Part shown: positions 52,378 through 60,686 of the stretch, piece by piece
Numbering within the stretch: the first letter of the stretch is position 1
Layout: each line of letters starts with the position of its first letter
NCBI GenBank assembly: GCA_021772025.1
Contig: JAETNT010000018.1
Location: 1 to 64,000, forward strand
Source of the DNA: Enterocloster bolteae
GTDB lineage: Bacteria; Bacillota; Clostridia; Lachnospirales; Lachnospiraceae
Direction: 5' to 3'
DNA: 64,000 nucleotides
Made by a program: the position numbers and the translations under genes
Notes under the pieces: model-generated
What the model saw: only the letters and a program-made list of their open reading frames with translations
Databases searched by the model: none
Told to the model about the DNA's origin: nothing

Positions 52378-53874
52378 GTGGACAGAGACAACAGGTTTTG
52401 GAAAGGCGTATTGGCCGGCGCCTTGGTGACGGCATTTGCAGGCTTGATTGTAGTAGGGCTTTCAGCGGGAATTTTTTTGTTTGGAAGCGGGATTATCCGC
52501 AAAAATCAGGATAAGCGGGGGCCTGGATATGAGTTGGAGCAGCAGGCGGCAGATAAATCAGGAACCGGCGGGGATGAAGACGCTCTTCCTGCCCAAGCAG
52601 GAACCGGCGGAGAGAGTGAGGAAGCCAGCGGCCTGAACTATCAGCAGATAGCCCAAAAAATGCAGATAATTCAGGAACTGATTGACAGTAAATTCTTGTT
52701 TGATGAGGATTTCCAGGAGGTGGAAGAGACCATTTACCTGGGAATGCTGGTGGGACTTGGCGATCCCTACAGTACCTATTATACCCCGGAAGAACTGTCC
52801 CAGCTTTTAGAAAAGACAGAAGGGGAATACAGCGGAATCGGCGCACTGGTAAGTCAGAACCGCCTTACCGGCCTGACTTCTATTTTAAAGGTTTATGACG
52901 GAACCCCCAGTCAGGAGGCGGGAATGGAGGCCGGAGATCAGCTCTATAAAGTGGATGGAGAGGATATTACCGGACTGGATCTGGATGTACTGGTCAACAG
53001 CTGCATTAAGGGGGCTGAGGGCAGCACGGTAGAGATTGAGGTTTACCGCCCTGCGATTGAGGATTTTGTGGTTCTCAATATTACCAGAAGAAAAATTGAG
53101 GTTCCCACCGTAGAGTATGAGATGCTGGAAAATATGGTAGGGTATTTGGCGGTGAGCCAGTTTGATCTGGTTACAGAGAGCCAGTTTGAAAATGCTATTG
53201 ATGACATGATGAACCAGGGGATGGAAAAGCTGATCATTGACCTGCGTAACAACCCGGGCGGCGTGATGCAGACAGCTCTGGCAATGCTGGATTACCTGTT
53301 AGAAGATCATATTACTACCTTTAAAGATCCATACGGAACTGCTGCCAAGGGAAAAACCCTTCTCCTTTATACAGCGGATAAAGAGAAAAAAGGCCTTAGC
53401 TTTTGCTGCACTGACGGGAAAGAGCTGGATATTCCCATTGCGGTTTTGATCAATGAGTCCTCCGCCAGTGCCTCTGAAATTTTTGCAGGAACGTTAAAGG
53501 ATTACGGGAAAGCAGAAATCGTGGGAACCACCAGCTACGGAAAAGGGATTGTCCAGTCGGTATTCCCTCTGGGGGACGGTTCAGGAGTGAAGCTGACTAC
53601 GGAACATTACTATACACCCAGCGGCAAGGATCTCCATGGAGAAGGCGTAGCTCCGGATGTAGAGGTACAGCCTAATGAAGAGCTGATTAAACGCCTGGTA
53701 GTGGAACACGAGGCAGACAACCAGCTTCAGGCTGCCATTGACGTGTTGGAAGAAGGCACAAAAGCAGTGACTGACAGGCTGAAGGCGGAGGCGGAAAGCG
53801 CAGAGAAAAGTATAGACAAGAGTCAGGCAAAAAATGAGGCGGACAACCGGGCTGAAAGCCAGACGGCGGATTAA
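52378..53874 (+). CDS. S41-family carboxy-terminal protease
   Basis: This 498-residue membrane-anchored protease (CtpA/B type) has a signal anchor near residues 15-40, a low-complexity linker, a PDZ domain (about 150-230; AGMEAGDQLYKVDGEDI) and the S41 core with Ser in NESSASASE and Lys in TSYGKGI. It starts with GTG 52378, eleven bases after AGGAG. The position directly after the hydrolase suggests it trims or degrades that hydrolase or related proteins, as CtpA-type proteases do elsewhere. Confidence 0.93.
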   Translation: MDRDNRFWKGVLAGALVTAFAGLIVVGLSAGIFLFGSGIIRKNQDKRGPGYELEQQAADKSGTGGDEDALPAQAGTGGESEEASGLNYQQIAQKMQIIQELIDSKFLFDEDFQEVEETIYLGMLVGLGDPYSTYYTPEELSQLLEKTEGEYSGIGALVSQNRLTGLTSILKVYDGTPSQEAGMEAGDQLYKVDGEDITGLDLDVLVNSCIKGAEGSTVEIEVYRPAIEDFVVLNITRRKIEVPTVEYEMLENMVGYLAVSQFDLVTESQFENAIDDMMNQGMEKLIIDLRNNPGGVMQTALAMLDYLLEDHITTFKDPYGTAAKGKTLLLYTADKEKKGLSFCCTDGKELDIPIAVLINESSASASEIFAGTLKDYGKAEIVGTTSYGKGIVQSVFPLGDGSGVKLTTEHYYTPSGKDLHGEGVAPDVEVQPNEELIKRLVVEHEADNQLQAAIDVLEEGTKAVTDRLKAEAESAEKSIDKSQAKNEADNRAESQTAD

Positions 53875-53879
53875 AGGCT

Positions 53880-54854
53880 ATGAGATTTTATATGGCGCCA
53901 ATGGAGGGAATTACCGGTTATGTGTACCGAAATGCGTATCATCAGCATTTTTCTCCTATGGATAAATATTTTACCCCATTTATTGTACCCAACCAGAACC
54001 GGACATTAAAATCCAGAGAGCTAAATGACGTTTTGCCGGAGCATAACCAGGGAATGAAAGTGGTTCCCCAAATTTTGACCAACAATTCCCGGGATTTTTT
54101 ATGGTGTGCAGAGAAACTGGGAGAGCTGGGATACAGAGAAGTAAACTTGAATCTGGGCTGCCCGTCGGGAACAGTGGTTTCCAAAGGACGGGGAGCCGGA
54201 TTTTTATCGGAGCCGGATAAACTGGACGCATTTTTGGAGGAAGTTTTTTTAAAGGCAGAGTCGGCAGTTTCTGTTAAGACTCGTTTGGGCATGCGGGACG
54301 AATGGGAGTTTGAAGATTTGATGAAAGTCTTTGTTCGGTATCCCATTAAGGAACTGATTATCCACCCCAGGGTGAGGGAAGATTATTATAAAAATCAGCC
54401 AAGACTTGAGGGATTCGCCTGGGGACTGGCCCAGAGCAGGAGTCCGGTATGCTACAACGGCAATGTGGCGGACAGGGAGTCTTTCTTGCGGATTAGAGAC
54501 AGATTTCCCCAGGTGGATTGTATGATGCTGGGCCGCGGGGTGATTGCCAATCCGGGGCTTTTGGAAGTGCTGAGAAGAGAAGAGAGCAGTACACAAGAAG
54601 AGCTGCTCCCCGGAGATTTGAAAACACGGTTTATAAGCTTTCACCAAAGCATCTTGTCTGGCTACATAGAGATTATGTCCGGGGAGCGGAATGTACTGTT
54701 TAAAATGAAGGAACTTTGGGCCTACATGGATAATTTGTTTGAAGACGGCCACAAGCTGAAAAAGCGAATAAAAAAGGCAGAGAGACTGGAAGAATATCAG
54801 GCGGCTGTGGAGGCGCTTTTCCAGGAGGCAGAATGGAGAGGAGACAGGAAATAA
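53880..54854 (+). CDS. dus: tRNA-dihydrouridine synthase
   Basis: This 324-residue flavoenzyme reduces uridines in the tRNA D loop. MAPMEGITGYVYR at the start binds FMN, LNLGCPSGTVVSKGRGAGF holds the catalytic Cys, and MLGRGVIANPGL is the C-terminal barrel motif. It starts 5 bases after the protease gene, so it is probably in the same operon. Confidence 0.93.
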   Translation: MRFYMAPMEGITGYVYRNAYHQHFSPMDKYFTPFIVPNQNRTLKSRELNDVLPEHNQGMKVVPQILTNNSRDFLWCAEKLGELGYREVNLNLGCPSGTVVSKGRGAGFLSEPDKLDAFLEEVFLKAESAVSVKTRLGMRDEWEFEDLMKVFVRYPIKELIIHPRVREDYYKNQPRLEGFAWGLAQSRSPVCYNGNVADRESFLRIRDRFPQVDCMMLGRGVIANPGLLEVLRREESSTQEELLPGDLKTRFISFHQSILSGYIEIMSGERNVLFKMKELWAYMDNLFEDGHKLKKRIKKAERLEEYQAAVEALFQEAEWRGDRK

Positions 54855-54921
54855 AGCATTTCCTTCCCTGCCGAGGTCTGACCAGCTATTATGCAGAAAA
54901 TGGGGGAATACTGGCCGGATT

Positions 54922-55959
54922 TTAAGGATTGGGCTGAGACAGACTCTTTAGCAGCCGGACAAACCGGTGAACTTCTTCTTCTCTGGTGGCCCAGGAGGTG
55001 ACTAAGCGGATGACAGTGTGGCTGTCATCTGCTTTTTTCTGGACAGAAAAAAGAAATTCTTCAGAAAGCCCTGGCAGAATGGAGTCGGGCAAAATAGGGA
55101 ACAGCTGGTTGCTGACGGATTCTGAGTCAAAGGCGTAGCCGCAGTCCGCGATACCCTTGCGGAGGATGGCGGCCATCTGGTTGGAATGGCGGGCCAGGTC
55201 ATAGAATAAGTTGTCGGTAAATAACTCTTTAAACTGGATTCCCAGGATAAACCCCTTTGCAAACATAGCGCCTCTCTGCTTAATGGAAAAGCGGAAATCT
55301 TCTTTTAAGGCCGGGTTCAGAATGACAAGGGCTTCCCCGCACATAGCGCCGTTTTTGGTGCCGCCGATGTAGAAAATGTCGGTCAGTTCAGCGATCCGGG
55401 CTAAGGTCAGATCGTTAGCCGGACTTGTAAGGGCCGCACCCATGCGGGCGCCGTCCATAAACAGATAAAGATGGTGATCGCTGCAGAACCGGGAAAGGGA
55501 TGTAAGTTCCGCCAGATTGTATTGGGTGCCGACTTCTGTAGTATTGGAGATGTAAACCATCTTAGGCTGTACCATATGCTCATCCGTGTGGGCATCCAGA
55601 ATCTGCTTTACCAGATCCGGAGTCAGCTTGCCGTCAGGGGAGGCCGCAGTGAGAACCTTGTGGCCGGTGGCTTCGATAGCACCGGTCTCATGGACATTGA
55701 TGTGTCCGGTTTCGGCAGCGATTACTGCCTGGTATGGCCGGAGGGCAGAACTGATAACCAGTAGGTTGGTCTGGGTTCCGCCGGGGATAATATGGATGTC
55801 CGCGGTGCTGTTTTCAATTTCACGGCGGATAAGCTGGATGGCATGGGCTGTATGGATATCCTGACTGTAGCCATTATTCTGCTCCAGATTTGCACGGACA
55901 ATAGCGTCTAAAATCCGGGGATGGGCCCCTTCACTGTAATCATTATTAAAACTGTACAT
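54922..55959 (-). CDS. Low-specificity threonine aldolase
   Basis: This 345-residue PLP enzyme splits L-threonine/allo-threonine to glycine and acetaldehyde. SFNNDYSEGAHPRIL at the start, DGARMGAAL and the PLP lysine in YIGGTKNGAMCGEAL fit the beta-eliminating lyase fold. ATG 55959 has GGAGGA upstream. It faces the dus gene tail to tail with 67 bases between. Confidence 0.92.
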   Translation of the reverse strand: MYSFNNDYSEGAHPRILDAIVRANLEQNNGYSQDIHTAHAIQLIRREIENSTADIHIIPGGTQTNLLVISSALRPYQAVIAAETGHINVHETGAIEATGHKVLTAASPDGKLTPDLVKQILDAHTDEHMVQPKMVYISNTTEVGTQYNLAELTSLSRFCSDHHLYLFMDGARMGAALTSPANDLTLARIAELTDIFYIGGTKNGAMCGEALVILNPALKEDFRFSIKQRGAMFAKGFILGIQFKELFTDNLFYDLARHSNQMAAILRKGIADCGYAFDSESVSNQLFPILPDSILPGLSEEFLFSVQKKADDSHTVIRLVTSWATREEEVHRFVRLLKSLSQPNP

Positions 55960-56143
55960 AGATAAAATCCTCCTCTATAATGAAATATAAAAGCTAGTTT
56001 TTCAAGGGAAATATGCAATTCGTAATGGCACAATGGACTTGCATACTTTATATGTAAAAATTCCCCAGTGAATACTGCGGGAATAAAGTTATTGTAGTAC
56101 AAAAAAATATTGGGGTCAAGACAGAAAAAATTAGAAAAGCCTT

Positions 56144-56173
56144 TTGACAGTATACCGGTATACCGGATATAGC
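56144..56173 (+). promoter_or_regulatory. Promoter-like element with palindrome
   Basis: TTGACA (56144-56149), an 18-base spacer and TATAGC (56168-56173) form a plus-strand promoter. The spacer holds the perfect palindrome CCGGTATACCGG (56155-56166), also readable as two direct TATACCGG units. On the minus strand the same block offers TATACT as a -10 for the threonine aldolase. On the plus strand no gene follows; transcription would run antisense into the thiamine operon. This is the only structure seen in 55960-56223. Confidence 0.5.
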
Positions 56174-56223
56174 AAAGTAAAGATGCCTGCGTTTGGCATA
56201 AAATTGAAGAAATAAAAATGCTT

Positions 56224-57045
56224 TCATCCATAGACGGCATCTCCGATAAAATGAATAAAATTATTTTGAATCTGCCGCCCCGCCTCCTGAGGGGTGATAT
56301 TTTGTATCTCAGCTACGATTTCCAAAGTACCTTTAAGAGCCGTTACGACACCGCCTCCTTTTCCATACGACTTGGGCCATTTCACCGTATTTCCTTTGCA
56401 GGCTTTCATCCCTTCTTCATATGCCCATTTTATTGCACTGAGCCCGTCGGTCTCTATCAGGAGGCGTTCCATGGGGACTTTTTTGGCTACCTGTCTTACG
56501 GTACAATTCCACCACACATCAGGGCCTATGGAAAAATAGCAGTCCTGTTCAAGGTAGTCTGCCAGGTAGGAATCGCAGGAATACCAGTGGACCAGATAGC
56601 GGTTGGGATATTCCCGGATAATATCGGCGATCTGTTTTTCCTGCCCTTTGGTATGGAGAATTACCGGTTTGCTTTGCCTGCAGGCCAGCTCAAGCTGCTG
56701 GCAAAATCTCTCCTCCTGGATTTTTAAGTCTACGCTGCACCAGACAGTGTCCATTCCGATCTCTCCGATGACCGGGCAGAGTTCCATCCATTTTTCCATA
56801 TCCTGCAGCCGGTACCGGTCTGCATACCATGGATGAATTCCGCATGTGGGAAGGAGATACCCCTTTTGCAGCCGGATATCTCCTTTTTGAAAATGCTCGG
56901 CTTTGCTTTTACTTATCAGCTCTTCTGCCTCTTCGGGAGAGACTGCACACAGCAGGCTGATGATTCCGGCCTTTTGTCTCTCGCTGCGTTCTTCTTTCGT
57001 CCCTATATGCCCATGGGCATCAGTGAGTATCCATGGTTCTTCCAT
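56224..57045 (-). CDS. TatD-family metal-dependent hydrolase
   Basis: This 273-residue TIM-barrel hydrolase has its metal ligands in order: DAHGHIG (HxH), GEIGMD, VILHTKG, LVHWYS and IETDG. ATG 57045 lies 26 bases inside the preceding ATPase gene and has GGGGAGGTG upstream; the longer open frame to 57114 has no site. It is the last gene of the TPP-riboswitch operon. TatD proteins are usually nucleases, but here the context points to a thiamine-precursor salvage step. That is inference. Confidence 0.85.
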   Translation of the reverse strand: MEEPWILTDAHGHIGTKEERSERQKAGIISLLCAVSPEEAEELISKSKAEHFQKGDIRLQKGYLLPTCGIHPWYADRYRLQDMEKWMELCPVIGEIGMDTVWCSVDLKIQEERFCQQLELACRQSKPVILHTKGQEKQIADIIREYPNRYLVHWYSCDSYLADYLEQDCYFSIGPDVWWNCTVRQVAKKVPMERLLIETDGLSAIKWAYEEGMKACKGNTVKWPKSYGKGGGVVTALKGTLEIVAEIQNITPQEAGRQIQNNFIHFIGDAVYG

Positions 57046-57790
57046 TGTCCCGCACCTCCCCGGCTCCTGCCATAATTCGTTTATAAATGTCTCTGTGCAA
57101 TTCTCCTTGTTCATAGAGCCACTGCCGATCCCGTTTCCTTTCTTTTATCACGATCTCATCCGTAATCCGGGCCGGTGACTGGTTGAGAATCAGGATCCGG
57201 TCCGAAAGATAGATCGCCTCGTCCATGTCATGGGTCACCAGCACTACAGTCCGGTTCATTTTCCTGCGTATGCCGAGAAGCCAATCCTGCATTTCTCCCC
57301 TTGTGATCACATCCAGGGCGCCGAAGGGCTCATCTAAAAGCAGAATATCCGCTTTACATAAGGCTGTCCGCAAAAATGCCGCCCGCTGCCGCATTCCCCC
57401 TGACAGCTGAGAGGGATAACTGTTCTCATAACCAGCCAAGCCGAATTCCGGAAAACTCAGCTTTGCCTCCCGGCGCATTGACTCCAAAGAACCGTGGATC
57501 TGCCCATAAAGGCATACATTATCTAATATGGTCTTCCATGGAAACAACAGATCATTCTGGGGCATGTAGGCAAAATGCTGAGACAGGCCTTCTACCGGTT
57601 TATCATCCACCAGAATCCTTCCTTTATCGGAAGGCAGAACCCCTGTGAGAAGTTTCAGGATCGTGGATTTTCCGCTTCCTGACGGCCCTAAAAGACTTAC
57701 GAATTCTCCTTCTTTAACGGAAAAGCCAATGGAATCCAGTACATTTCTATTCTCATAGGAAAATGTCAGTTCTTCCACTTTCAGTTTCAT
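57020..57790 (-). CDS. Thiamine-precursor ABC ATPase (ThiZ-like)
   Basis: This 256-residue ATPase of the nitrate/taurine/HMP importer type has Walker A LGPSGSGKST, signature SGGMRQRA, Walker B LLLDEPFGALD and H-loop VTHDMDE. Two adjacent ATGs exist (57793 and 57790); 57790 is 5 bases from GGAGG and is preferred. It works with the permease and binding protein upstream. Confidence 0.9.
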   Translation of the reverse strand: MKLKVEELTFSYENRNVLDSIGFSVKEGEFVSLLGPSGSGKSTILKLLTGVLPSDKGRILVDDKPVEGLSQHFAYMPQNDLLFPWKTILDNVCLYGQIHGSLESMRREAKLSFPEFGLAGYENSYPSQLSGGMRQRAAFLRTALCKADILLLDEPFGALDVITRGEMQDWLLGIRRKMNRTVVLVTHDMDEAIYLSDRILILNQSPARITDEIVIKERKRDRQWLYEQGELHRDIYKRIMAGAGEVRDNGRTMDTH

Positions 57791-57854
57791 CATTTCCTCC
57801 GTTCTGTACGCGTTTCACGGCACATATCTTTGCGGCACAAACAGGTATGGTTTT

Positions 57855-58910
57855 TCAGGGTAAAAATTCATTGGTGTAACATTCATCTGCCGCAATGGCC
57901 TGCTCAATTACTCCGTATTCCACCATAAAATCCGTGTAATTATCCCACACTGCTTTTTGCATCTCTCCCCACCGGGAGGCATCCTCCGAATACTTGCTGC
58001 TTAAATACTTCTGAGACATCAGAAGCATCTCCAAGGAGTAATCCGGCGCATAGGTGTGAAGAATCTCTGCACTTTCCTCAGGATGAGCTATGGCATATTC
58101 ATAGCCCTTTGCGGTAGCCGCTAAAAATCTGCGGACCATCTGGGGATTGGTTTCTAAGGTGTTCTTATTAGCAATGATGACAGGCGTATAGTAGTCAAGC
58201 CGTTCATCCAAATCCCTTACCGGCATGTATTCAATGGGAAAATCGTTGAGTTCACATTTTACATTATCCCATCCTTCAAAAAACCACATAATATCGGCCT
58301 TGTCTTTTAAAGCCTCGAATCCGGAACCGTCAGAGATTACCATATTCAGCTTGGAGAAATCGCCTCCGTCCCGGGTCATTACTGCTTTAAGGACCGCCTC
58401 TTCTCCAGGCCCTCCCCAGCCGGCATAGGTCTTTCCCTCAAAATCTTTGGGCGAATGGATGTCTTTATCTGCATAAACGGCAAAACCGGAAGTGTTGTGC
58501 TGGATAATGGCAGCTATGGCTTTCACTGGAAGGGGCTCATCTGAAGTAAGAGCTATGGTTACATCTTCCTGATAGCTGATGCCGAAATCTCCTTTTCCCA
58601 CTGCAATCAAAGTGGCCGTAGCCCCTTGCGTCGGTTCGATGATGGTTACATTCAGTCCCTCTTCTTCATAATATCCCTGCTCAAGCGCCACATACATTCC
58701 CGTATGATTGGTGTTGGCTACATAATCAAGAATCACGGTTACATCCTCCAGCTGCACGGAATTATCTCCAGGTTCTGTATTCTCTGCACGTTCCGCCGTA
58801 TCTGTGTCCCCGGCCTTCTGCACAGAGCATCCTGCTGTGAAGGCTGTCATAACTATGGCTGTTACCATAAGGCCTGCTGTTACCGTTGCTCCAATCTTTT
58901 GCTTTTTCAT
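57855..58910 (-). CDS. Thiamine-precursor binding lipoprotein (ThiY-like)
   Basis: This 351-residue lipoprotein has a signal peptide ending in the lipobox FTAGC, then a ThiY/NMT1-type periplasmic-binding fold (DYVANTNHTGMYVALEQGYYEEEGL; GATATLIAVGKGDFGIS). These bind HMP pyrimidines such as formyl-aminopyrimidine. ATG 58910 is 10 bases after AAGGAGG; a TTG at 58919 is too close to that site. Confidence 0.9.
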   Translation of the reverse strand: MKKQKIGATVTAGLMVTAIVMTAFTAGCSVQKAGDTDTAERAENTEPGDNSVQLEDVTVILDYVANTNHTGMYVALEQGYYEEEGLNVTIIEPTQGATATLIAVGKGDFGISYQEDVTIALTSDEPLPVKAIAAIIQHNTSGFAVYADKDIHSPKDFEGKTYAGWGGPGEEAVLKAVMTRDGGDFSKLNMVISDGSGFEALKDKADIMWFFEGWDNVKCELNDFPIEYMPVRDLDERLDYYTPVIIANKNTLETNPQMVRRFLAATAKGYEYAIAHPEESAEILHTYAPDYSLEMLLMSQKYLSSKYSEDASRWGEMQKAVWDNYTDFMVEYGVIEQAIAADECYTNEFLP

Positions 58911-58928
58911 AATAACCAATCCTCCTTG

Positions 58929-59681
58929 TTATCGTTTTCTCATGTAAGACAATGCCTTGTATTGGTACAGACGGATCACTCCGTTCATGCACAAGCTTAA
59001 AAAAATGATTACCGCCACACAAGCAAACACCCGGTCCAGCATATAACTGTTTTTCACCCGGAGAAGATAGTAGCCAAGCCCTCTCTGGGCCCCAATCCAT
59101 TCTCCCACCACAGCGCCGCTTATACTGTAAGTAGCCGCCACTTTCAGCCCGGAAATAAGCGCCGGTATGGCAGCCGGAATTTTCACCAGCCCGTAGGATT
59201 GCCACCGCCCCGCACCATAAGACCGCACCAGATTTACATATTCCTCATCTGCCTGGGCCAGACCGTCGCAAAAGCTGACTGCCACAGGAAAAAAGCACAT
59301 AAGCACCACCGTCAGGATCTTGGGGGCAATGCCAAATCCCATATAGATGATGAGAACAGGCGCCATGACGATCATAGGAACTGTCTGGGTTACCACTAAA
59401 ATAGGGTAAAGTCCCTGGCGTATCAAAGGAAAACAATCCATTACAATCCCCAGAAACACAGCCAGCACCAGGGAAATTCCCATGCCCATCACAGCTTCCG
59501 CCACTGTGACTGCGCCATGCCCCGTTAATACCGGCGCTTCTTCCCCTAAGGCCTTTATAACCTGAACCGGTGACGGCAGGACATACATTGGGATGTGAAA
59601 AGCACGGACTGCCCCTTCCCACAGAATTAAAAGTATAATAATCAATGAAACAGGTATAAGCTTTTGGTTGTATCTTTTCAT
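58929..59681 (-). CDS. Thiamine-precursor permease (ThiX-like)
   Basis: This 250-residue permease has six membrane helices and the EAA-type loop (VRSYGAGRWQSYGLVKIPAAIPALISGL). It is the first gene after the TPP riboswitch. ATG 59681 with AAAGGAG upstream is the start; the open frame continues to 59795, but that part is the riboswitch expression platform, not protein. Confidence 0.9.
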   Translation of the reverse strand: MKRYNQKLIPVSLIIILLILWEGAVRAFHIPMYVLPSPVQVIKALGEEAPVLTGHGAVTVAEAVMGMGISLVLAVFLGIVMDCFPLIRQGLYPILVVTQTVPMIVMAPVLIIYMGFGIAPKILTVVLMCFFPVAVSFCDGLAQADEEYVNLVRSYGAGRWQSYGLVKIPAAIPALISGLKVAATYSISGAVVGEWIGAQRGLGYYLLRVKNSYMLDRVFACVAVIIFLSLCMNGVIRLYQYKALSYMRKR

Positions 59682-59724
59682 CAATCTGCTCCTTTGCCTT
59701 GTACGGTTTCTTAAACTAATAGAA

Positions 59725-59756
59725 CAAAAAATGACTGCACGGATAACGGCAGTCAT
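59725..59756 (-). terminator. Riboswitch-controlled terminator
   Basis: On the minus strand ATGACTGC and GCAGTCAT form an 8-bp stem followed by TTTTTT, between the TPP aptamer and the permease start. This is the expected OFF structure when thiamine pyrophosphate is bound. Confidence 0.8.
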
Positions 59757-59767
59757 AAACGGTTCTA

Positions 59768-59860
59768 TATGAATCCCTACGTTGGCATTATCCAAATCAG
59801 GTTACGGGTCGAAATTCTCAATTTCCTCTCAGCCTGTCCTACAAGCTCCCCTATTGTTCA
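59768..59860 (-). promoter_or_regulatory. TPP (THI-box) riboswitch aptamer
   Basis: The minus strand carries the conserved THI-box blocks in order: GGGGAGC, GGCTGAGAGG, GACCCGTAACCTGAT and GGATAATGCCAACGTAGGGA. It controls the whole ThiX-ThiY-ThiZ-TatD operon by transcription termination. Confidence 0.95.
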
Positions 59861-59874
59861 ATTCTTCTTTATTA

Positions 59875-59926
59875 GCACCCGCCGGGATGCTTTTTTGAGT
59901 ATACCACATTTATTATGGAAAGTCTA
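59875..59926 (-). promoter_or_regulatory. Promoter of the thiamine operon
   Basis: On the minus strand a weak -35 TAGACT (59926-59921), a 17-base spacer and TATACT (59903-59898) point to a start near 59891. The transcript would begin with a hairpin (GCATCCC/GGGTGC, 59890-59875), a possible 5' stabiliser before the aptamer. Confidence 0.6.
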
Positions 59927-59989
59927 TTAAATTGTAAATGACAAAATGTTTCATGAAGAATAATTGAATAGTAAAAAAAGCTATACAAA

Positions 59990-60322
59990 TTGGAGCATAA
60001 CTCTCGATTTTTTGTCTTGCAGAGGTATAATGTCTATATAGTATGGGTATATGCCGCCTATTATCTCTATAAGAGGACATCCAGACGTGTCCCCGGGAAG
60101 AAATATCCGCAACCGGTAGATACTTATATCGGTATCATCACGCCGGAAGGAGTCATAAAAAGCGAAAAGAAAAAAATATCCCTTAGTGGGATCGAGGTGA
60201 GGGAATATGGGTTTTCCAAAGCAGTATGGCAGCTTTGCCCCCAGGGGTGGAAAAAGCCCCTCGGAAACGACTGGGAGGATGTCCTTTCCATTATCCTGTG
60301 GAAATGGTCGCCGGAAACTTAA
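59990..60322 (+). CDS. Small unknown ORF, possibly a remnant
   Basis: This is an open frame of 110 residues with no family I can name. The region from about residue 30 on (RRVPGKKYPQPVDTYIGI, WEDVLSIILWKWSP) looks protein-like and resembles short ORFs carried by insertion sequences. The TTG start has no convincing ribosome site, so it may be the surviving part of a larger gene. Treat as hypothetical. Confidence 0.35.
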   Translation: MEHNSRFFVLQRYNVYIVWVYAAYYLYKRTSRRVPGKKYPQPVDTYIGIITPEGVIKSEKKKISLSGIEVREYGFSKAVWQLCPQGWKKPLGNDWEDVLSIILWKWSPET

Positions 60323-60391
60323 CTTACAAAAGAAAGGACACTGAAACCGGAACACTTTGTGAAACAACCCTGGATCGACACAATGCGCCAC

Positions 60392-60420
60392 TTGCGTGAC
60401 AAATAGATTTCTGCTATAAT
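60392..60420 (+). promoter_or_regulatory. Promoter of the 60.4 kb transcript
   Basis: TTGCGT (60392-60397), a 17-base spacer and a perfect TATAAT (60415-60420). The predicted start near 60427 is 40 bases before a small ORF. Confidence 0.65.
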
Positions 60421-60454
60421 TGCGTTGATATACTTTTGCAAATTTTTAGAAAGA

Positions 60455-60540
60455 GAGCTTGACAAACATGATAACCTGTGCCATTCTCAAGCAAGCTGGG
60501 CGGTACTATAACTATATAGTTCCGAAGATTTGTCATGCTC
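60455..60540 (+). repeat. 12-bp inverted repeat in the leader
   Basis: GAGCTTGACAAA (60455-60466) and TTTGTCATGCTC (60529-60540) pair with one mismatch over an 86-base span. Inside is the palindrome AACTATATAGTT. The transcript could fold into a long hairpin covering the start of the small ORF. Confidence 0.55.
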
Positions 60541-60614
60541 AATTTTATACCGTCAAAAGTGGCGCTCTTATGTTCGCAGGAAACTGTGCGGCGGGGAGCG
60601 CCTTTTTGCTTTAA
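60468..60614 (+). CDS. Putative 48-residue peptide
   Basis: An ATG 41 bases after the predicted transcription start opens a 48-codon frame beginning MITCAILKQAGRYYNYIV and ending in small and hydrophobic residues (GNCAAGSAFLL), with three Cys. The ribosome site is weak (AGAGAG). A short GGCG/CGCC stem followed by TTTTT (about 60590-60607) sits in its last codons and could terminate the transcript. It could be a leader peptide, a toxin-like peptide or chance. Confidence 0.3.
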   Translation: MITCAILKQAGRYYNYIVPKICHAQFYTVKSGALMFAGNCAAGSAFLL

Positions 60615-60686
60615 AAACCGGCGGCGTTCCATCCGCTTATTCAGAACATGAATGCCTATATTTCAATCAGCCGGGAGGTGACGAAA

